A stretch of DNA of 64,000 bases from Oleiagrimonas sp963821885 (GTDB lineage Bacteria; Pseudomonadota; Gammaproteobacteria; Xanthomonadales; Rhodanobacteraceae): assembly GCA_963821885.1 (NCBI GenBank), contig CAWGFN010000003.1:248001-312000 (forward strand), in the 5' to 3' direction. Position 1 is the stretch's first letter. Every line of letters begins with the position of its first letter. Below, piece by piece: positions 1 to 7,748 of the stretch. A program made the position numbers and the translations under genes. The notes beneath the pieces are model-generated. The model made no database searches. It was not told the origin of the DNA and worked only from the letters and a program-made list of their open reading frames with translations.

Positions 1-44
1 CCATGCAAGTTCGTCTTGCCCCTTCCGTCCGGGAGGGTGCTGAC

Positions 45-686
45 ATGTTCACCGGCATCATCCAGTCCGTGGGTCGCGTGCGTGCGATCGAGCCGCGCGG
101 CGGCGACGTGCGCCTGTTCGTGGCCACCGGCGACCTGGACCTTTCCGACGTCGAACTGGGCGATTCCATCGCCGTGTCCGGCTGCTGCCTGACCGTGGTG
201 GCGCTGCAGGCGGGCGAGTTCGCCGCCGACGTGTCCAACGAATCGCTGTCGCTGACCACGCTGGGCACGCTCGGCAACGGCGATGCGGTCAACCTCGAGA
301 AGGCCCTGCGCCTGGCCGACCGCCTGGGCGGGCACCTGGTGTCCGGCCATGTCGACGGCGTCGGCCGCGTTGTCTCGGTGCGCCCCGACGGGCGCTCGCA
401 GCGCTGGACCTTCGAGGTGCCGGCCGAACTGGCGCGCTACATCGCGCACAAGGGCTCGGTCACCATCGACGGCACCAGCCTGACCGTCAACGAGGTCGAG
501 GGCGCGCGCTTCGGCGTCAACCTGATCCCGCACACCGTCGAGCACACCACCTTCGCCCAGCGCCGCGCCGGCGATGCGGTGAATATCGAGGTGGACGTGG
601 TCGCCCGCTACGTCGAGCGCCTGCTGGGCGCCGGCGAGGGCGGCGGCATCGACGCGGACTTCCTGAAAAAGCACGGCTTCGCCTGA
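45..686 (+). CDS. ribE: Riboflavin synthase alpha chain
   Basis: Cytoplasmic enzyme that dismutates two 6,7-dimethyl-8-ribityllumazine molecules into riboflavin, the last step of the pathway. The 213-residue protein opens with MFTGIIQSVGRV, the classic start of the family, and shows the expected internal duplication of two lumazine-binding barrels (VSGCCLTVV in the first half, IDGTSLTVN in the second; HLVSGHVDGVGRV opens the second barrel). The ATG at 45 is preferred over the upstream ATG at 3 because it sits 7 bases after a GGGAGGG ribosome binding site and gives the canonical N-terminus. Its usual partner ribD and any FMN riboswitch would lie before the window. Followed by ribBA after a hairpin-rich spacer. 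Confidence 0.95.
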   Translation: MFTGIIQSVGRVRAIEPRGGDVRLFVATGDLDLSDVELGDSIAVSGCCLTVVALQAGEFAADVSNESLSLTTLGTLGNGDAVNLEKALRLADRLGGHLVSGHVDGVGRVVSVRPDGRSQRWTFEVPAELARYIAHKGSVTIDGTSLTVNEVEGARFGVNLIPHTVEHTTFAQRRAGDAVNIEVDVVARYVERLLGAGEGGGIDADFLKKHGFA

Positions 687-690
687 CACG

Positions 691-717
691 GCTCCTCCCC
701 CTGCCCGCAGGGGGAGG
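691..717. repeat. Intergenic palindrome between ribE and ribBA
   Basis: A perfect 10-bp stem (694-703 against 708-717, CCTCCCCCTG/CAGGGGGAGG) with a 4-base loop. There is no T-tract, so it is not a standard intrinsic terminator. The C/G-rich 'CCTCCCC' palindromes resemble intergenic repeats dispersed in Xanthomonadales genomes (family knowledge, not checked here). It could weaken read-through from ribE to ribBA or protect the mRNA. Confidence 0.6.
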
Positions 718-783
718 CCGGGAGGGGGTCAAAGCCTACGGAGCGCAAGAAGCCGTACGGGACGACCGGGCAACCCCACCCGA

Positions 784-802
784 CCTCCCCTGGAAGGGGA
801 GG
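784..802 (+). promoter_or_regulatory. Hairpin sequestering a Shine-Dalgarno sequence before ribBA
   Basis: CCTCCCC (784-790) pairs perfectly with GGGGAGG (796-802) around a 5-base loop. The 3' arm GGGGAGGAG is the strongest ribosome binding site in the region and lies 12 bases before an ATG at 816, but 33 bases before the ribBA ATG at 836. Folding would hide the site, so this could control translation. The regulatory role is inference. Confidence 0.4.
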
Positions 803-815
803 AGAAACATTGAAC

Positions 816-839
816 ATGACGAGAGCGACCCGAACATGA
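816..839 (+). CDS. Possible 7-codon leader ORF overlapping ribBA
   Basis: Reads M-T-R-A-T-R-T-stop. It is well placed behind GGGGAGGAG, and its TGA stop overlaps the ribBA ATG in an ATGA arrangement (stop 837-839, start 836-838). That layout would let ribosomes that translate the leader re-initiate on ribBA, which has no good ribosome binding site of its own. Only geometry supports it; ORFs this short arise by chance. Confidence 0.25.
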   Translation: MTRATRT

Positions 840-1924
840 CCTTCAACACCATCCCCGAACTGCTCGAGGACATCCGCGACGGCCGCATGGTCGTCATCCT
901 GGACGACGAGGACCGCGAGAACGAAGGCGACCTGATCATGGCCGCCGAGAAAGTTCGTCCCGAGGACATCAACTTCATGGCGCGCGAGGCCCGCGGCCTG
1001 GTCTGCATGCCGCTGACCGAGCAGCGCTGCCGGCAGCTGGGCCTGCAGCCGATGGTCAGCGACAACACCTCGCCGTACCACACCAACTTCACCGTCTCGA
1101 TCGAGGCGGCCGAGGGCGTGACCACCGGCATCTCCGCCTACGACCGCGCGCGCACCGTGCAGGCGGCAGTGAAGAAGGGCGCGCGTCCGGAGGACCTGAC
1201 CCAGCCGGGCCACATCTTCCCGCTGACCGCCCAGTCTGGCGGCGTGCTGCGCCGTGCCGGGCACACCGAGGCGGCGGTGGACCTGGCGGCACTGGCCGGG
1301 CTGGAGCCGGCCGGCGTGCTGGTCGAGATCCTGCACGAGGACGGCTCGATGGCGCGGCGACCGGAACTGGAGGTCTTCGCGAAGAAACACGGCCTGAAGA
1401 TCGGCACCATCGCCGACCTGATCCGCTACCGCATGGAGACCGAGAAGACCATCGAACGGGTGCACGAGGAGGACGTGGAGACCGAGGCCGGCGCGTTCCG
1501 CCTGGTGGCCTGGCGCGACCTGCTCAGCCACGACCTGCACTTTGCCCTGGTGCGCGGCACGGTGGACGACGGTGAACCGGTCCCGACCCGCGTGCACGTG
1601 CGCAACACGCTCTCGGATGTGCTGCACGTCAAGCGCGACGACCTGGGCATGACCGTGACCGCCGCCCTGCGCCGCATCGCCGAGGAAGAGCGTGGCGTGC
1701 TGCTGGTGCTTTCCGGCGAGGACACCGCCGATGCCCTGCTGGCGCGCCTGAAGGGCACGCACGAGGAAAAGGCCGCCGAGGATGCGCCGACAGAGTGGCG
1801 CCAGCACGGCCTCGGCGCGCAGATCCTGGCCGACCTCGGCGTGCGCCGCCTGCAGGTGCTGGGCACGCCGCGCAAGCTGGTCGGCCTGGGTGGCTTCGGC
1901 CTGGAAGTGGTCGGCCATGGCTGA
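836..1924 (+). CDS. ribBA: RibBA-type protein: DHBP synthase with a degenerate GTP cyclohydrolase II domain
   Basis: The N-terminal half (about residues 1-200) is 3,4-dihydroxy-2-butanone-4-phosphate synthase, which makes the four-carbon riboflavin precursor from ribulose 5-phosphate. The acidic active-site loop DDEDRENEGD lies at residues 23-32, with HTNFTV and GHTEAAVDL further on. The C-terminal half (about 208-362) aligns with GTP cyclohydrolase II but reads RVHVRNTLSDVLHVKRDD where the family has RVHSECLTGD...RCDCG, so the three zinc-binding cysteines are absent. GTP cyclohydrolase II activity is therefore unlikely and another ribA must be expected elsewhere. Such RibB-plus-inactive-RibA proteins are known in proteobacteria. 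In the ribE-ribBA-ribH neighbourhood, 362 residues is normal length. Confidence 0.9.
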   Translation: MTFNTIPELLEDIRDGRMVVILDDEDRENEGDLIMAAEKVRPEDINFMAREARGLVCMPLTEQRCRQLGLQPMVSDNTSPYHTNFTVSIEAAEGVTTGISAYDRARTVQAAVKKGARPEDLTQPGHIFPLTAQSGGVLRRAGHTEAAVDLAALAGLEPAGVLVEILHEDGSMARRPELEVFAKKHGLKIGTIADLIRYRMETEKTIERVHEEDVETEAGAFRLVAWRDLLSHDLHFALVRGTVDDGEPVPTRVHVRNTLSDVLHVKRDDLGMTVTAALRRIAEEERGVLLVLSGEDTADALLARLKGTHEEKAAEDAPTEWRQHGLGAQILADLGVRRLQVLGTPRKLVGLGGFGLEVVGHG

Positions 1925-1947
1925 GCGTCGCGCCCCGGCGGCCCGCG

Positions 1948-1971
1948 GCTTGCGCGTTTGCGCGCGCAAGC
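1948..1971. other. Hairpin between ribBA and the LD-carboxypeptidase gene
   Basis: GCTTGCGCG (1948-1956) pairs with CGCGCAAGC (1963-1971) around a 6-base loop. No T-run follows, so it is at best a weak or Rho-assisted terminator. The remaining bases of the 93-bp gap show no clear promoter. Confidence 0.35.
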
Positions 1972-2017
1972 TGCTAGCCTTGGCGCGATCGATTCATGCA
2001 GGTGTAGGGACGGCCCC

Positions 2018-2974
2018 ATGAGCGAACCCCTGACCATCCAGTTGATCGCGCCGTCCGGCTTTGCCGATCCGCAGGCGCTCAAGCGCGGCGTCGAACGCCT
2101 GGTGCGCGCCGGCCACAGGATCGTCGGCGCCGGCGCGGGCATGCGCCGCCATCTGCGCTTCGCCGGCACCGATGCCGAGCGCATCAACGAGCTGAACCTG
2201 CTGGCCGATCCCTCGCAACCGCTGCCGGACATCGTCATGGCCGTGCGTGGCGGCTACGGCGCGCACCGCCTGCTGCCGCACCTGAACTACCAGGCCCTCG
2301 GCCAGCGCCTGCAGGGCAGCGGCTGCGTGCTGGTCGGCCACAGCGACTTCACCGCGATCAGCCTGGCGCTGAAGGCGCGCGCCGACCTGGTCAGCTTCGC
2401 CGGGCCCATGCTGGCCTACGATTTCGGCGGCCAGGCGACCAGCAAGTTCACCCTGGACCACTTCTGGAATACCGTGCGTGCGCGTTCGCGGAAGGTCACC
2501 TGGGCCTCGCGCCTGGATGCCGGATTCAACGCCCACGGCATGCTGTGGGGCGGCAACCTGGCGATGATCTGCAGCCTGCTGGGCACGCCGTACCTGCCCG
2601 AGGTGGACAACGGCATATTGTTCATCGAGGACGTGTTCGAGCCGATCTACCGCATCGAGCGCATGCTCTACCAGCTCAAGCTGAGCGGCGTGCTGGACAG
2701 CCAGCGCGCCATCCTGCTGGGCGATTTCACCGGCTACCGCGGCGACGAATACGACCCGGGCTACGACATGCACACGGTGGTCTCGCACCTGCGCAGCATC
2801 ACCCGCGTGCCGGTGGTCGGCGGCCTGCCGTTCGGCCATCGCCGCGACAAGCTGACCCTGCCCGTGGGCTGCCGCGCGCGCCTGAAGGTCGCCGGGGACG
2901 GGCAGGCCGAACTGGCCTTTTCCGGCTACCCGCACCTGGCCGCCGTCGGCGAAGCCGCGCAGCAGGCCTCGTGA
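2018..2974 (+). CDS. ldcA: LD-carboxypeptidase, peptidase family S66
   Basis: Cleaves the terminal D-alanine from murein tetrapeptides in the cytoplasm during cell-wall recycling (LdcA); MccF-type relatives cleave microcin C and cannot be excluded. All three catalytic residues of the S66 fold are visible: Ser109 in LVGHSDFT, Glu204 in FIEDVFEPIYRIERM and His274 in PFGHRRDK. The substrate-loop motif RGGYGAHRLLP is at about 77-87. The 318-residue length matches the family. The ATG at 2018 is preferred to an upstream GTG because the fold starts at ITIQLIAPSG-like sequence right after it. It interrupts the ribBA-ribH order usual in this group, with its own spacer on both sides. Confidence 0.9.
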   Translation: MSEPLTIQLIAPSGFADPQALKRGVERLVRAGHRIVGAGAGMRRHLRFAGTDAERINELNLLADPSQPLPDIVMAVRGGYGAHRLLPHLNYQALGQRLQGSGCVLVGHSDFTAISLALKARADLVSFAGPMLAYDFGGQATSKFTLDHFWNTVRARSRKVTWASRLDAGFNAHGMLWGGNLAMICSLLGTPYLPEVDNGILFIEDVFEPIYRIERMLYQLKLSGVLDSQRAILLGDFTGYRGDEYDPGYDMHTVVSHLRSITRVPVVGGLPFGHRRDKLTLPVGCRARLKVAGDGQAELAFSGYPHLAAVGEAAQQAS

Positions 2975-3029
2975 AACCGTAGAATGGGCGGCCCTCGCGG
3001 GGGCTGCCGCGATCTGGAGTGGTCATTAC

Positions 3030-3491
3030 ATGAATATCATCGAAGGCGATTTCGCCACGCCGAAGGGCCGATTCGTCATCGTCGCCGGGCGTTTCAACGG
3101 TTTCGTCGTCGAGGCCCTGGTCAACGGCGCGCGTGACGCGCTGGTGCGCCACGGCGTGGCCGAGGACGCCATCGACCTGGTGCGCGTGCCCGGCGCATGG
3201 GAGATTCCCCTGGCCGCGCAGCACCTGGCGAAGGCCGGCAATCACGCGGCGGTGATCGCGCTGGGCGCGGTGATCCGCGGCGCCACGCCGCATTTCGACT
3301 ACGTCGCCGGCGAGGCGGCCAAGGGCCTGGCCACCGCCGCCCGCGACAGCGGCGTGCCGGTGGCCTTCGGCGTGCTGACCACCGACACCATCGAACAGGC
3401 CATCGAGCGCGCCGGCACCAAGGCCGGCAACAAGGGCGCGGACGCCGCCCTGGCCGCGCTTGAGATGGTCAACCTGTACGCGAAGCTGTGA
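3030..3491 (+). CDS. ribH: 6,7-dimethyl-8-ribityllumazine synthase
   Basis: Condenses the amino-pyrimidinedione with 3,4-dihydroxy-2-butanone 4-phosphate to give the lumazine substrate of RibE; assembles as pentamers or 60-mers. The 153-residue sequence has every block of the family: GRFNGFVVEALVNGA, VPGAWEIPLAAQ, and GAVIRGATPHFDYVA, whose His is the general base. A CTGGAG ribosome binding site precedes the ATG. The stop overlaps the nusB GTG (GTGA), so the two are translationally coupled, as in many bacteria. Confidence 0.96.
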   Translation: MNIIEGDFATPKGRFVIVAGRFNGFVVEALVNGARDALVRHGVAEDAIDLVRVPGAWEIPLAAQHLAKAGNHAAVIALGAVIRGATPHFDYVAGEAAKGLATAARDSGVPVAFGVLTTDTIEQAIERAGTKAGNKGADAALAALEMVNLYAKL

Positions 3492-3943
3492 GCGCCATGC
3501 GCACTGACGGCATCGACCCCGCCGCCCGCTCGCGCTCGCGCCGCCGCGCGCTGCAGGCCATCTACGCCTGGCAGATCGCCGGCGCCGGCATCGAACAGGT
3601 GATCGGCCAGTTCCGCCACGAGCAGGACATGGAAGTGGCCGACCTCGACTACTTCGAGGACCTGGTGCGCGGCGTCGTGGCGCACGTGGAGGCCATCGAT
3701 GACGCGCTGCAGCCGCACCTGGATCGTCCGGTCGCGCAGGTCGACCCGATCGAGCGCGCGGCCCTGCGCCTGGCCGTCTACGAGCTCAAGTACCGCCCCG
3801 ACGTGCCCTACCGGGTGATCCTCAATGAGGCCGTGGAAGTGACCAAGCGCTTTGGCGCCGACCACGGGCACACCTACGTCAACGGCGTCCTCGACAAGCT
3901 GGCGCAGGAGCTGCGGCAGCTGGAGAAACAGGGCGGCGCCTGA
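3488..3943 (+). CDS. nusB: Transcription antitermination protein NusB
   Basis: All-helical RNA-binding factor that pairs with NusE (ribosomal protein S10) at boxA during rRNA antitermination. Of 151 residues, the diagnostic parts are ARSRSRRRALQAIYAWQ near the start, RPVAQVDPIERAALRLAVYEL in the centre and PYRVILNEAVEVTKRFG near the end. The GTG at 3488 overlaps the ribH stop; an in-frame ATG at 3497 is the alternative and removes only three residues. The basic N-terminal segment is typical of Xanthomonadales NusB. Followed 22 bases later by thiL. Confidence 0.95.
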   Translation: MSAMRTDGIDPAARSRSRRRALQAIYAWQIAGAGIEQVIGQFRHEQDMEVADLDYFEDLVRGVVAHVEAIDDALQPHLDRPVAQVDPIERAALRLAVYELKYRPDVPYRVILNEAVEVTKRFGADHGHTYVNGVLDKLAQELRQLEKQGGA

Positions 3944-3965
3944 GTCGCGCTGGCCTGGCACGGGC

Positions 3966-4946
3966 ATGGAATTCGACCTTATCGAGGCCATCCGCGCGCG
4001 CAGCGCCATGCGTCGCGACGACGTGCTGCTGGGCATCGGCGACGATGCCGCTCTGCTGCGGCCGCCGCCCGGACACGCGCTGGCCGTGGCCCTGGACACC
4101 CTGATCGAGGGCGTGCACTTCCCGGTGGGCACGGCGCCGGCCGACATCGGCTACAAGGCGCTGGCGGTCAATCTCTCCGACCTGGCGGCGATGGGCGCGA
4201 CGCCGGCCTGGGCGCTGATGTCGCTGAGCCTGCCGCACGCCGAGCGGCGCTATGTCGAACAGCTGCTGGACGGTTTCATGGCGCTGGCCGAGCCGCATCG
4301 CGTGGCCCTGGTCGGCGGCGACACGGTGCGCGGGCCACTGGCCATCAGCATCACCGTGCATGGTTTCGTGCCCGAGGCGCAGGCCCTGCGGCGCAGCGGC
4401 GCCCGGCCCGGTGACGCGGTCTTCGTCACCGGCACGCTGGGCGACGCGGCGGCGGGCCTGGCCTGCCTGGATCGCGAACGCGACGACGCCGACCGCCTGC
4501 TCACCGCGTCGGTCGACAGCCGCAAGGCGCTGCTGGCGCGGCTCAACCGGCCGACGCCGCGCATCGCCGCCGGCCAGTTGCTGCGCGGCGCGGCCAGCGC
4601 CTGCATCGATGTCTCCGACGGCCTGGTCGCCGACCTGGCGCACCTGTGCGCGGCCAGCGGCGTCGGCGCGCAGCTCGATGCCGGCGCGCTGCCGCTGTCC
4701 TCGGCGTTGCTGACCCTGTTCGCCGACCCGGCGCGCGACTTCGCGCTGACCGGCGGCGACGATTACGAGCTGTGCTTCACCGCATCGGCCGAGCGCGCCG
4801 GCCCCATCCTCGCCGACCTGGCGCGGTCGGGCGGCGGCGCCACGCGCATCGGCCGCATCGTCGAGGGGCAGGGCGTGGACGTGCGCGACGCCGACGGTCG
4901 GCCATTGAAGGTATCCACCCAGGGCTGGGATCATTTCCGCGCATGA
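3966..4946 (+). CDS. thiL: Thiamine-monophosphate kinase
   Basis: Phosphorylates thiamine monophosphate to the active cofactor thiamine pyrophosphate using ATP. The 326-residue protein has the PurM-like fold motifs GIGDDAALL, DTLIEGVHF, GGDTVRG, CIDVSDGLVADL and GGDDYELCF, in order. The start ATG at 3966 begins MEFDLIEAI, the expected N-terminus; reading further upstream runs into nusB. The stop overlaps the pgpA start (ATGA), indicating one transcript ribH-nusB-thiL-pgpA. Confidence 0.95.
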   Translation: MEFDLIEAIRARSAMRRDDVLLGIGDDAALLRPPPGHALAVALDTLIEGVHFPVGTAPADIGYKALAVNLSDLAAMGATPAWALMSLSLPHAERRYVEQLLDGFMALAEPHRVALVGGDTVRGPLAISITVHGFVPEAQALRRSGARPGDAVFVTGTLGDAAAGLACLDRERDDADRLLTASVDSRKALLARLNRPTPRIAAGQLLRGAASACIDVSDGLVADLAHLCAASGVGAQLDAGALPLSSALLTLFADPARDFALTGGDDYELCFTASAERAGPILADLARSGGGATRIGRIVEGQGVDVRDADGRPLKVSTQGWDHFRA

Positions 4947-5443
4947 ATGCACGCACCACCCTCACCGCCGTCCAGCGCAGGTCGCTGCTGACCCATCCCG
5001 CCGGCTGGCTCGCGCTGGGCTTCGGCGCCGGCCTGGCGCCGCTGGCGCAGGGCACGGTCGGCTCGGCCGTGGCCATCGTGCCGTGGTGGTTCATGCGCGG
5101 CATCGGCATGCCGGCCTGGGGCCTGGTGCTGGTGTTCTGCTTCGCCATCGGCCTGTGGGCCTGCGGCGAGAGCGGGCGGCGGATCGGCGTGTCCGACCAT
5201 CGCGCGCTGGTCTGGGACGAGTTCGTCGGCCAGTGGATCGCGCTGCTGCCGGCGATCATGGCGCCGTGGTGGACGATCGTCGCCGGCTTCGCGCTGTTCC
5301 GCTTCTTCGACGTGCTCAAGCCCTGGCCGATCCGCTGGCTGGACCGCCGCGTGAAGGGCGGCGTCGGGGTGATGCTGGACGACGTCGTCGCCGGCCTGTT
5401 CGCCGCCATCGTGTTGGCGATTGTGCTGCATTACGTGTCCTGA
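4943..5443 (+). CDS. pgpA: Phosphatidylglycerophosphatase A
   Basis: Inner-membrane phosphatase that dephosphorylates phosphatidylglycerol phosphate in phospholipid synthesis. The 166-residue protein carries the family blocks GFGAGLAPLAQGTVGS, DHRALVWDEFVGQW, FRFFDVLKPWPIRWLDR and GVGVMLDDVVAGL, interleaved with hydrophobic membrane helices. The start ATG at 4943 overlaps the thiL stop. The 235 bases that follow (5444-5678) hold no gene or terminator that I can support. Confidence 0.95.
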   Translation: MNARTTLTAVQRRSLLTHPAGWLALGFGAGLAPLAQGTVGSAVAIVPWWFMRGIGMPAWGLVLVFCFAIGLWACGESGRRIGVSDHRALVWDEFVGQWIALLPAIMAPWWTIVAGFALFRFFDVLKPWPIRWLDRRVKGGVGVMLDDVVAGLFAAIVLAIVLHYVS

Positions 5444-5678
5444 CCGCAGGTCCGCAGGGCGAGCGCCGCCCGCCGCCATGGTGCGGAACGCTTGAAAATC
5501 CGATGGCCGACAGTGCCTTTCCTTGCGCATATTGGCTCCGTCGATACGGGGCGCTTGTCGATGGTGGCTGGGATCGAGCTGATTCCCGGCTTGCATTTCC
5601 CCGGATCCAGACTCATCTAGAGGATGTTCGTCGTCCAGTCGGGACGCGATGCGCGACTTCAGGGAAGGACCGAACCGC

Positions 5679-7298
5679 ATGCAGACAGGGGCAAGGCTGA
5701 AACTTCTTCACGATCGATTTCTGGATGCATTGTGGCCGCGTCGCAAGATCCTGGCCGCATTGCGCGAGCGCTGGGGCAAGCCGGGCAACAAGGATGCCTG
5801 GCTGGAAAGCGATTATTTCGATCTGGCCCGCCACCGCTCGCCCGATGCCGTGGTCGATGACCGCACCTGGCTGGACCTGGAGTATCCGCAGATCTTCAGC
5901 GACATGGATACGACCGTGACGCCGATCGGCAGCCAGATGCTGTTCCACATGCTGCGTCGCTATCCGGCGCGCGATACCACGCCCGAGCCGTCGTACGAGG
6001 CTTTCGAAACGCTGCGCACAAATGCCCTGCTGCGCGAATCGATCCAGCTGCGATTGATGCCCTTGCAGGACGACCTGATCGCCAACATCGCCAGCTTCCT
6101 GCTGGATGATCCGCCCCAGCGCATGAAGCATCGCGGCTGGCTCGCATTGTGGGGGCTGGCCTCGCTCGGTGTGCTGGGTGCTGTGGTCTTTCTGGGTTGG
6201 TCGTTGTGGATCTGGCTGGGCATGGTGATGATCAATTTCGTGATCATCTACAAGGTGTCCTGGCATCTGCATCGTGACGTGCACACACTCAAATCCTGCA
6301 TCCACATGATGGAGGTGGCCGACCGGTTCGGCCCGCCGGGGAAAGCCGGTCGGGATCTGCCGATGCTGGCCCGCCTGCATGCCGAGTCGGCGAACCGCCA
6401 GCGCGTGCGCACAACGCTGTCGGGATTCCTGCTGCTGCAGAAGCCGCTGGTTTCCTATGTATCGACCTGGCTGAACCTGATGTTCCTGCTGGAGACCTCG
6501 ATCTACAACCTCGCGATCGGGCGGTTTGTGCGCGAACGCGAGAACCTGCTGCCGACGTTCGAGCTGCTCGGCAAACTCGATGCCTCCATCGCGGTGGCCA
6601 GCTATCTGGAACGCCATCGCGAGCACTGCCGACCCGAACTCACCCACGAGCGTTTCCTGGCATTGACGCAGGCGCGTCATCCGCTGATCGGGAAACCGGT
6701 GGAAAACTCCATCGAGTTATCGCAGCGCTCGGCCCTGATCACCGGTTCGAACATGGCCGGAAAGACCACCTTCATCAAGACGGTGGGCATCAACATCCTG
6801 CTCGGGCAAACCCTGGGATTCTGTCTTGCCGAAGCGGCGAGGATTCCCGCGGCGCGTGTCATGTCCTCGATTCGCGGCCTGCATTCGGTGGCGTCGGGGA
6901 AAAGCCACTACTTCGCCGAGATCGAGGCGATGCGGGACTTCATGGATCTGCAGGAGAGGGGTGTTCCGGCGGTGTTCCTGATCGACGAGCTGTTCAGCGG
7001 CACCAACACGGTCGAGCGCGTTGCTGCTGCACGCGCTGTACTCGAATGCCTGTCGTGTCGCGGCATGGTGCTGGTGACCACACACGACGTCGAACTGCAG
7101 TCGCTGATGCCGGAGCGTTTCGAACTGTTCCACTTCCAGGAAGATCCGGACGTCGAGGGTTTCTTCGACTACCGGCTGCGTCCGGGCCCGGCCACCGAAC
7201 GCAATGCCATCCGTCTGCTTGCGCGCATGGGTTTCCCGGAGCGGGTCGTTGCCGATGCCATGAGCTATGCCGGGCAGGAAATGCCCATCCCGTCGTAG
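5679..7298 (+). CDS. Membrane-anchored MutS-like ATPase
   Basis: A 539-residue protein whose C-terminal third is a MutS-family ABC-type ATPase: Walker A GSNMAGKTT at about 356, Walker B VFLIDELFSGTNT at about 431-443 with the following TTHDVEL histidine loop. It lacks the mismatch-recognition domain I and connector domain of true MutS and the Smr nuclease of MutS2. A strongly hydrophobic stretch at about 153-192 (GWLALWGLASLGVLG... to MINFVIIYKVSW) should form two membrane helices in the middle of the lever region. It therefore belongs to the poorly characterised MutS-related membrane proteins, and a mismatch-repair role should not be assumed. The ATG at 5679 follows AGGGAAGG; an upstream in-frame ATG at 5649 is possible. 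Confidence 0.8.
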   Translation: MQTGARLKLLHDRFLDALWPRRKILAALRERWGKPGNKDAWLESDYFDLARHRSPDAVVDDRTWLDLEYPQIFSDMDTTVTPIGSQMLFHMLRRYPARDTTPEPSYEAFETLRTNALLRESIQLRLMPLQDDLIANIASFLLDDPPQRMKHRGWLALWGLASLGVLGAVVFLGWSLWIWLGMVMINFVIIYKVSWHLHRDVHTLKSCIHMMEVADRFGPPGKAGRDLPMLARLHAESANRQRVRTTLSGFLLLQKPLVSYVSTWLNLMFLLETSIYNLAIGRFVRERENLLPTFELLGKLDASIAVASYLERHREHCRPELTHERFLALTQARHPLIGKPVENSIELSQRSALITGSNMAGKTTFIKTVGINILLGQTLGFCLAEAARIPAARVMSSIRGLHSVASGKSHYFAEIEAMRDFMDLQERGVPAVFLIDELFSGTNTVERVAAARAVLECLSCRGMVLVTTHDVELQSLMPERFELFHFQEDPDVEGFFDYRLRPGPATERNAIRLLARMGFPERVVADAMSYAGQEMPIPS

Positions 7299-7748
7299 GT
7301 AGAAAGCGATTCACCGTGCCGCCCCGCCGAGCCCGGCGCTACATGCGTGCGCCGTCGGCCAGGTAAGCCGGCGGCAGCCCGTAGCCCGGATAAGGCGCAG
7401 CCGCATCCGGGACGACCTGGTGGTGACTTCGAGGTCGTTGGTCCACACGGAATCCCCGGATGCGCTTCGCTTATCCGGGCTACGCCAGCAATGCCGTCGT
7501 AGGAAGAATGCGATCCACCGTGCCGCTCCGCCGAGCCCGGCGCTACATGCGTGCGCCGTCGGCCAGGTAAGCCGGCGGCAGCCCGTAGCCCGGATAAGGC
7601 GCAGCCGCATCCGGGACGATCTGGCCGGTGACTTCGAGGTCGTTGGTCCACACGGAATCCCCGGATGCGCTTCGCTTATCCGGGCTACGCAGCAATGCCG
7701 ATCGTAGGAAGAATGCGGTCCACCGTGCCGCCCCGCCGAGCCCGGGGC
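7291..7748. repeat. Tandem repeat, about 2.2 copies of a 204-bp unit with REP-like palindromes
   Basis: Fills the gap between two convergent genes. Units run about 7291-7494, 7495-7699 and 7700-7748 (partial). The phrase CACCGTGCC recurs at a 204-205-base period. Each full unit contains GTAGCCCGGATAAGGCGCAG and, about 75 bases later, the inverse form ending CGCTTATCCGGGCTAC (7381-7410 and 7455-7484 in unit 1). These make a large interrupted palindrome, like REP/BIME-type intergenic repeats. Differences between copies are few (for example GACCTGGTGG against GATCTGGCCGG), so the duplication looks recent. Open frames here encode nothing recognisable. Confidence 0.85.

Noticed and set aside
1..44. 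An FMN riboswitch before ribE.
   Set aside because: Only 44 bases are available and none of the conserved elements are visible; it would lie outside the window if present.
7381..7690. The repeat as a CRISPR array.
   Set aside because: Two long near-identical 204-bp units, not short repeats with unique spacers, and no cas genes.
7291..7748. The tandem repeat as an insertion sequence.
   Set aside because: No transposase frame, no target-site duplication and no terminal inverted repeats of IS type. The units are REP-like palindromes.
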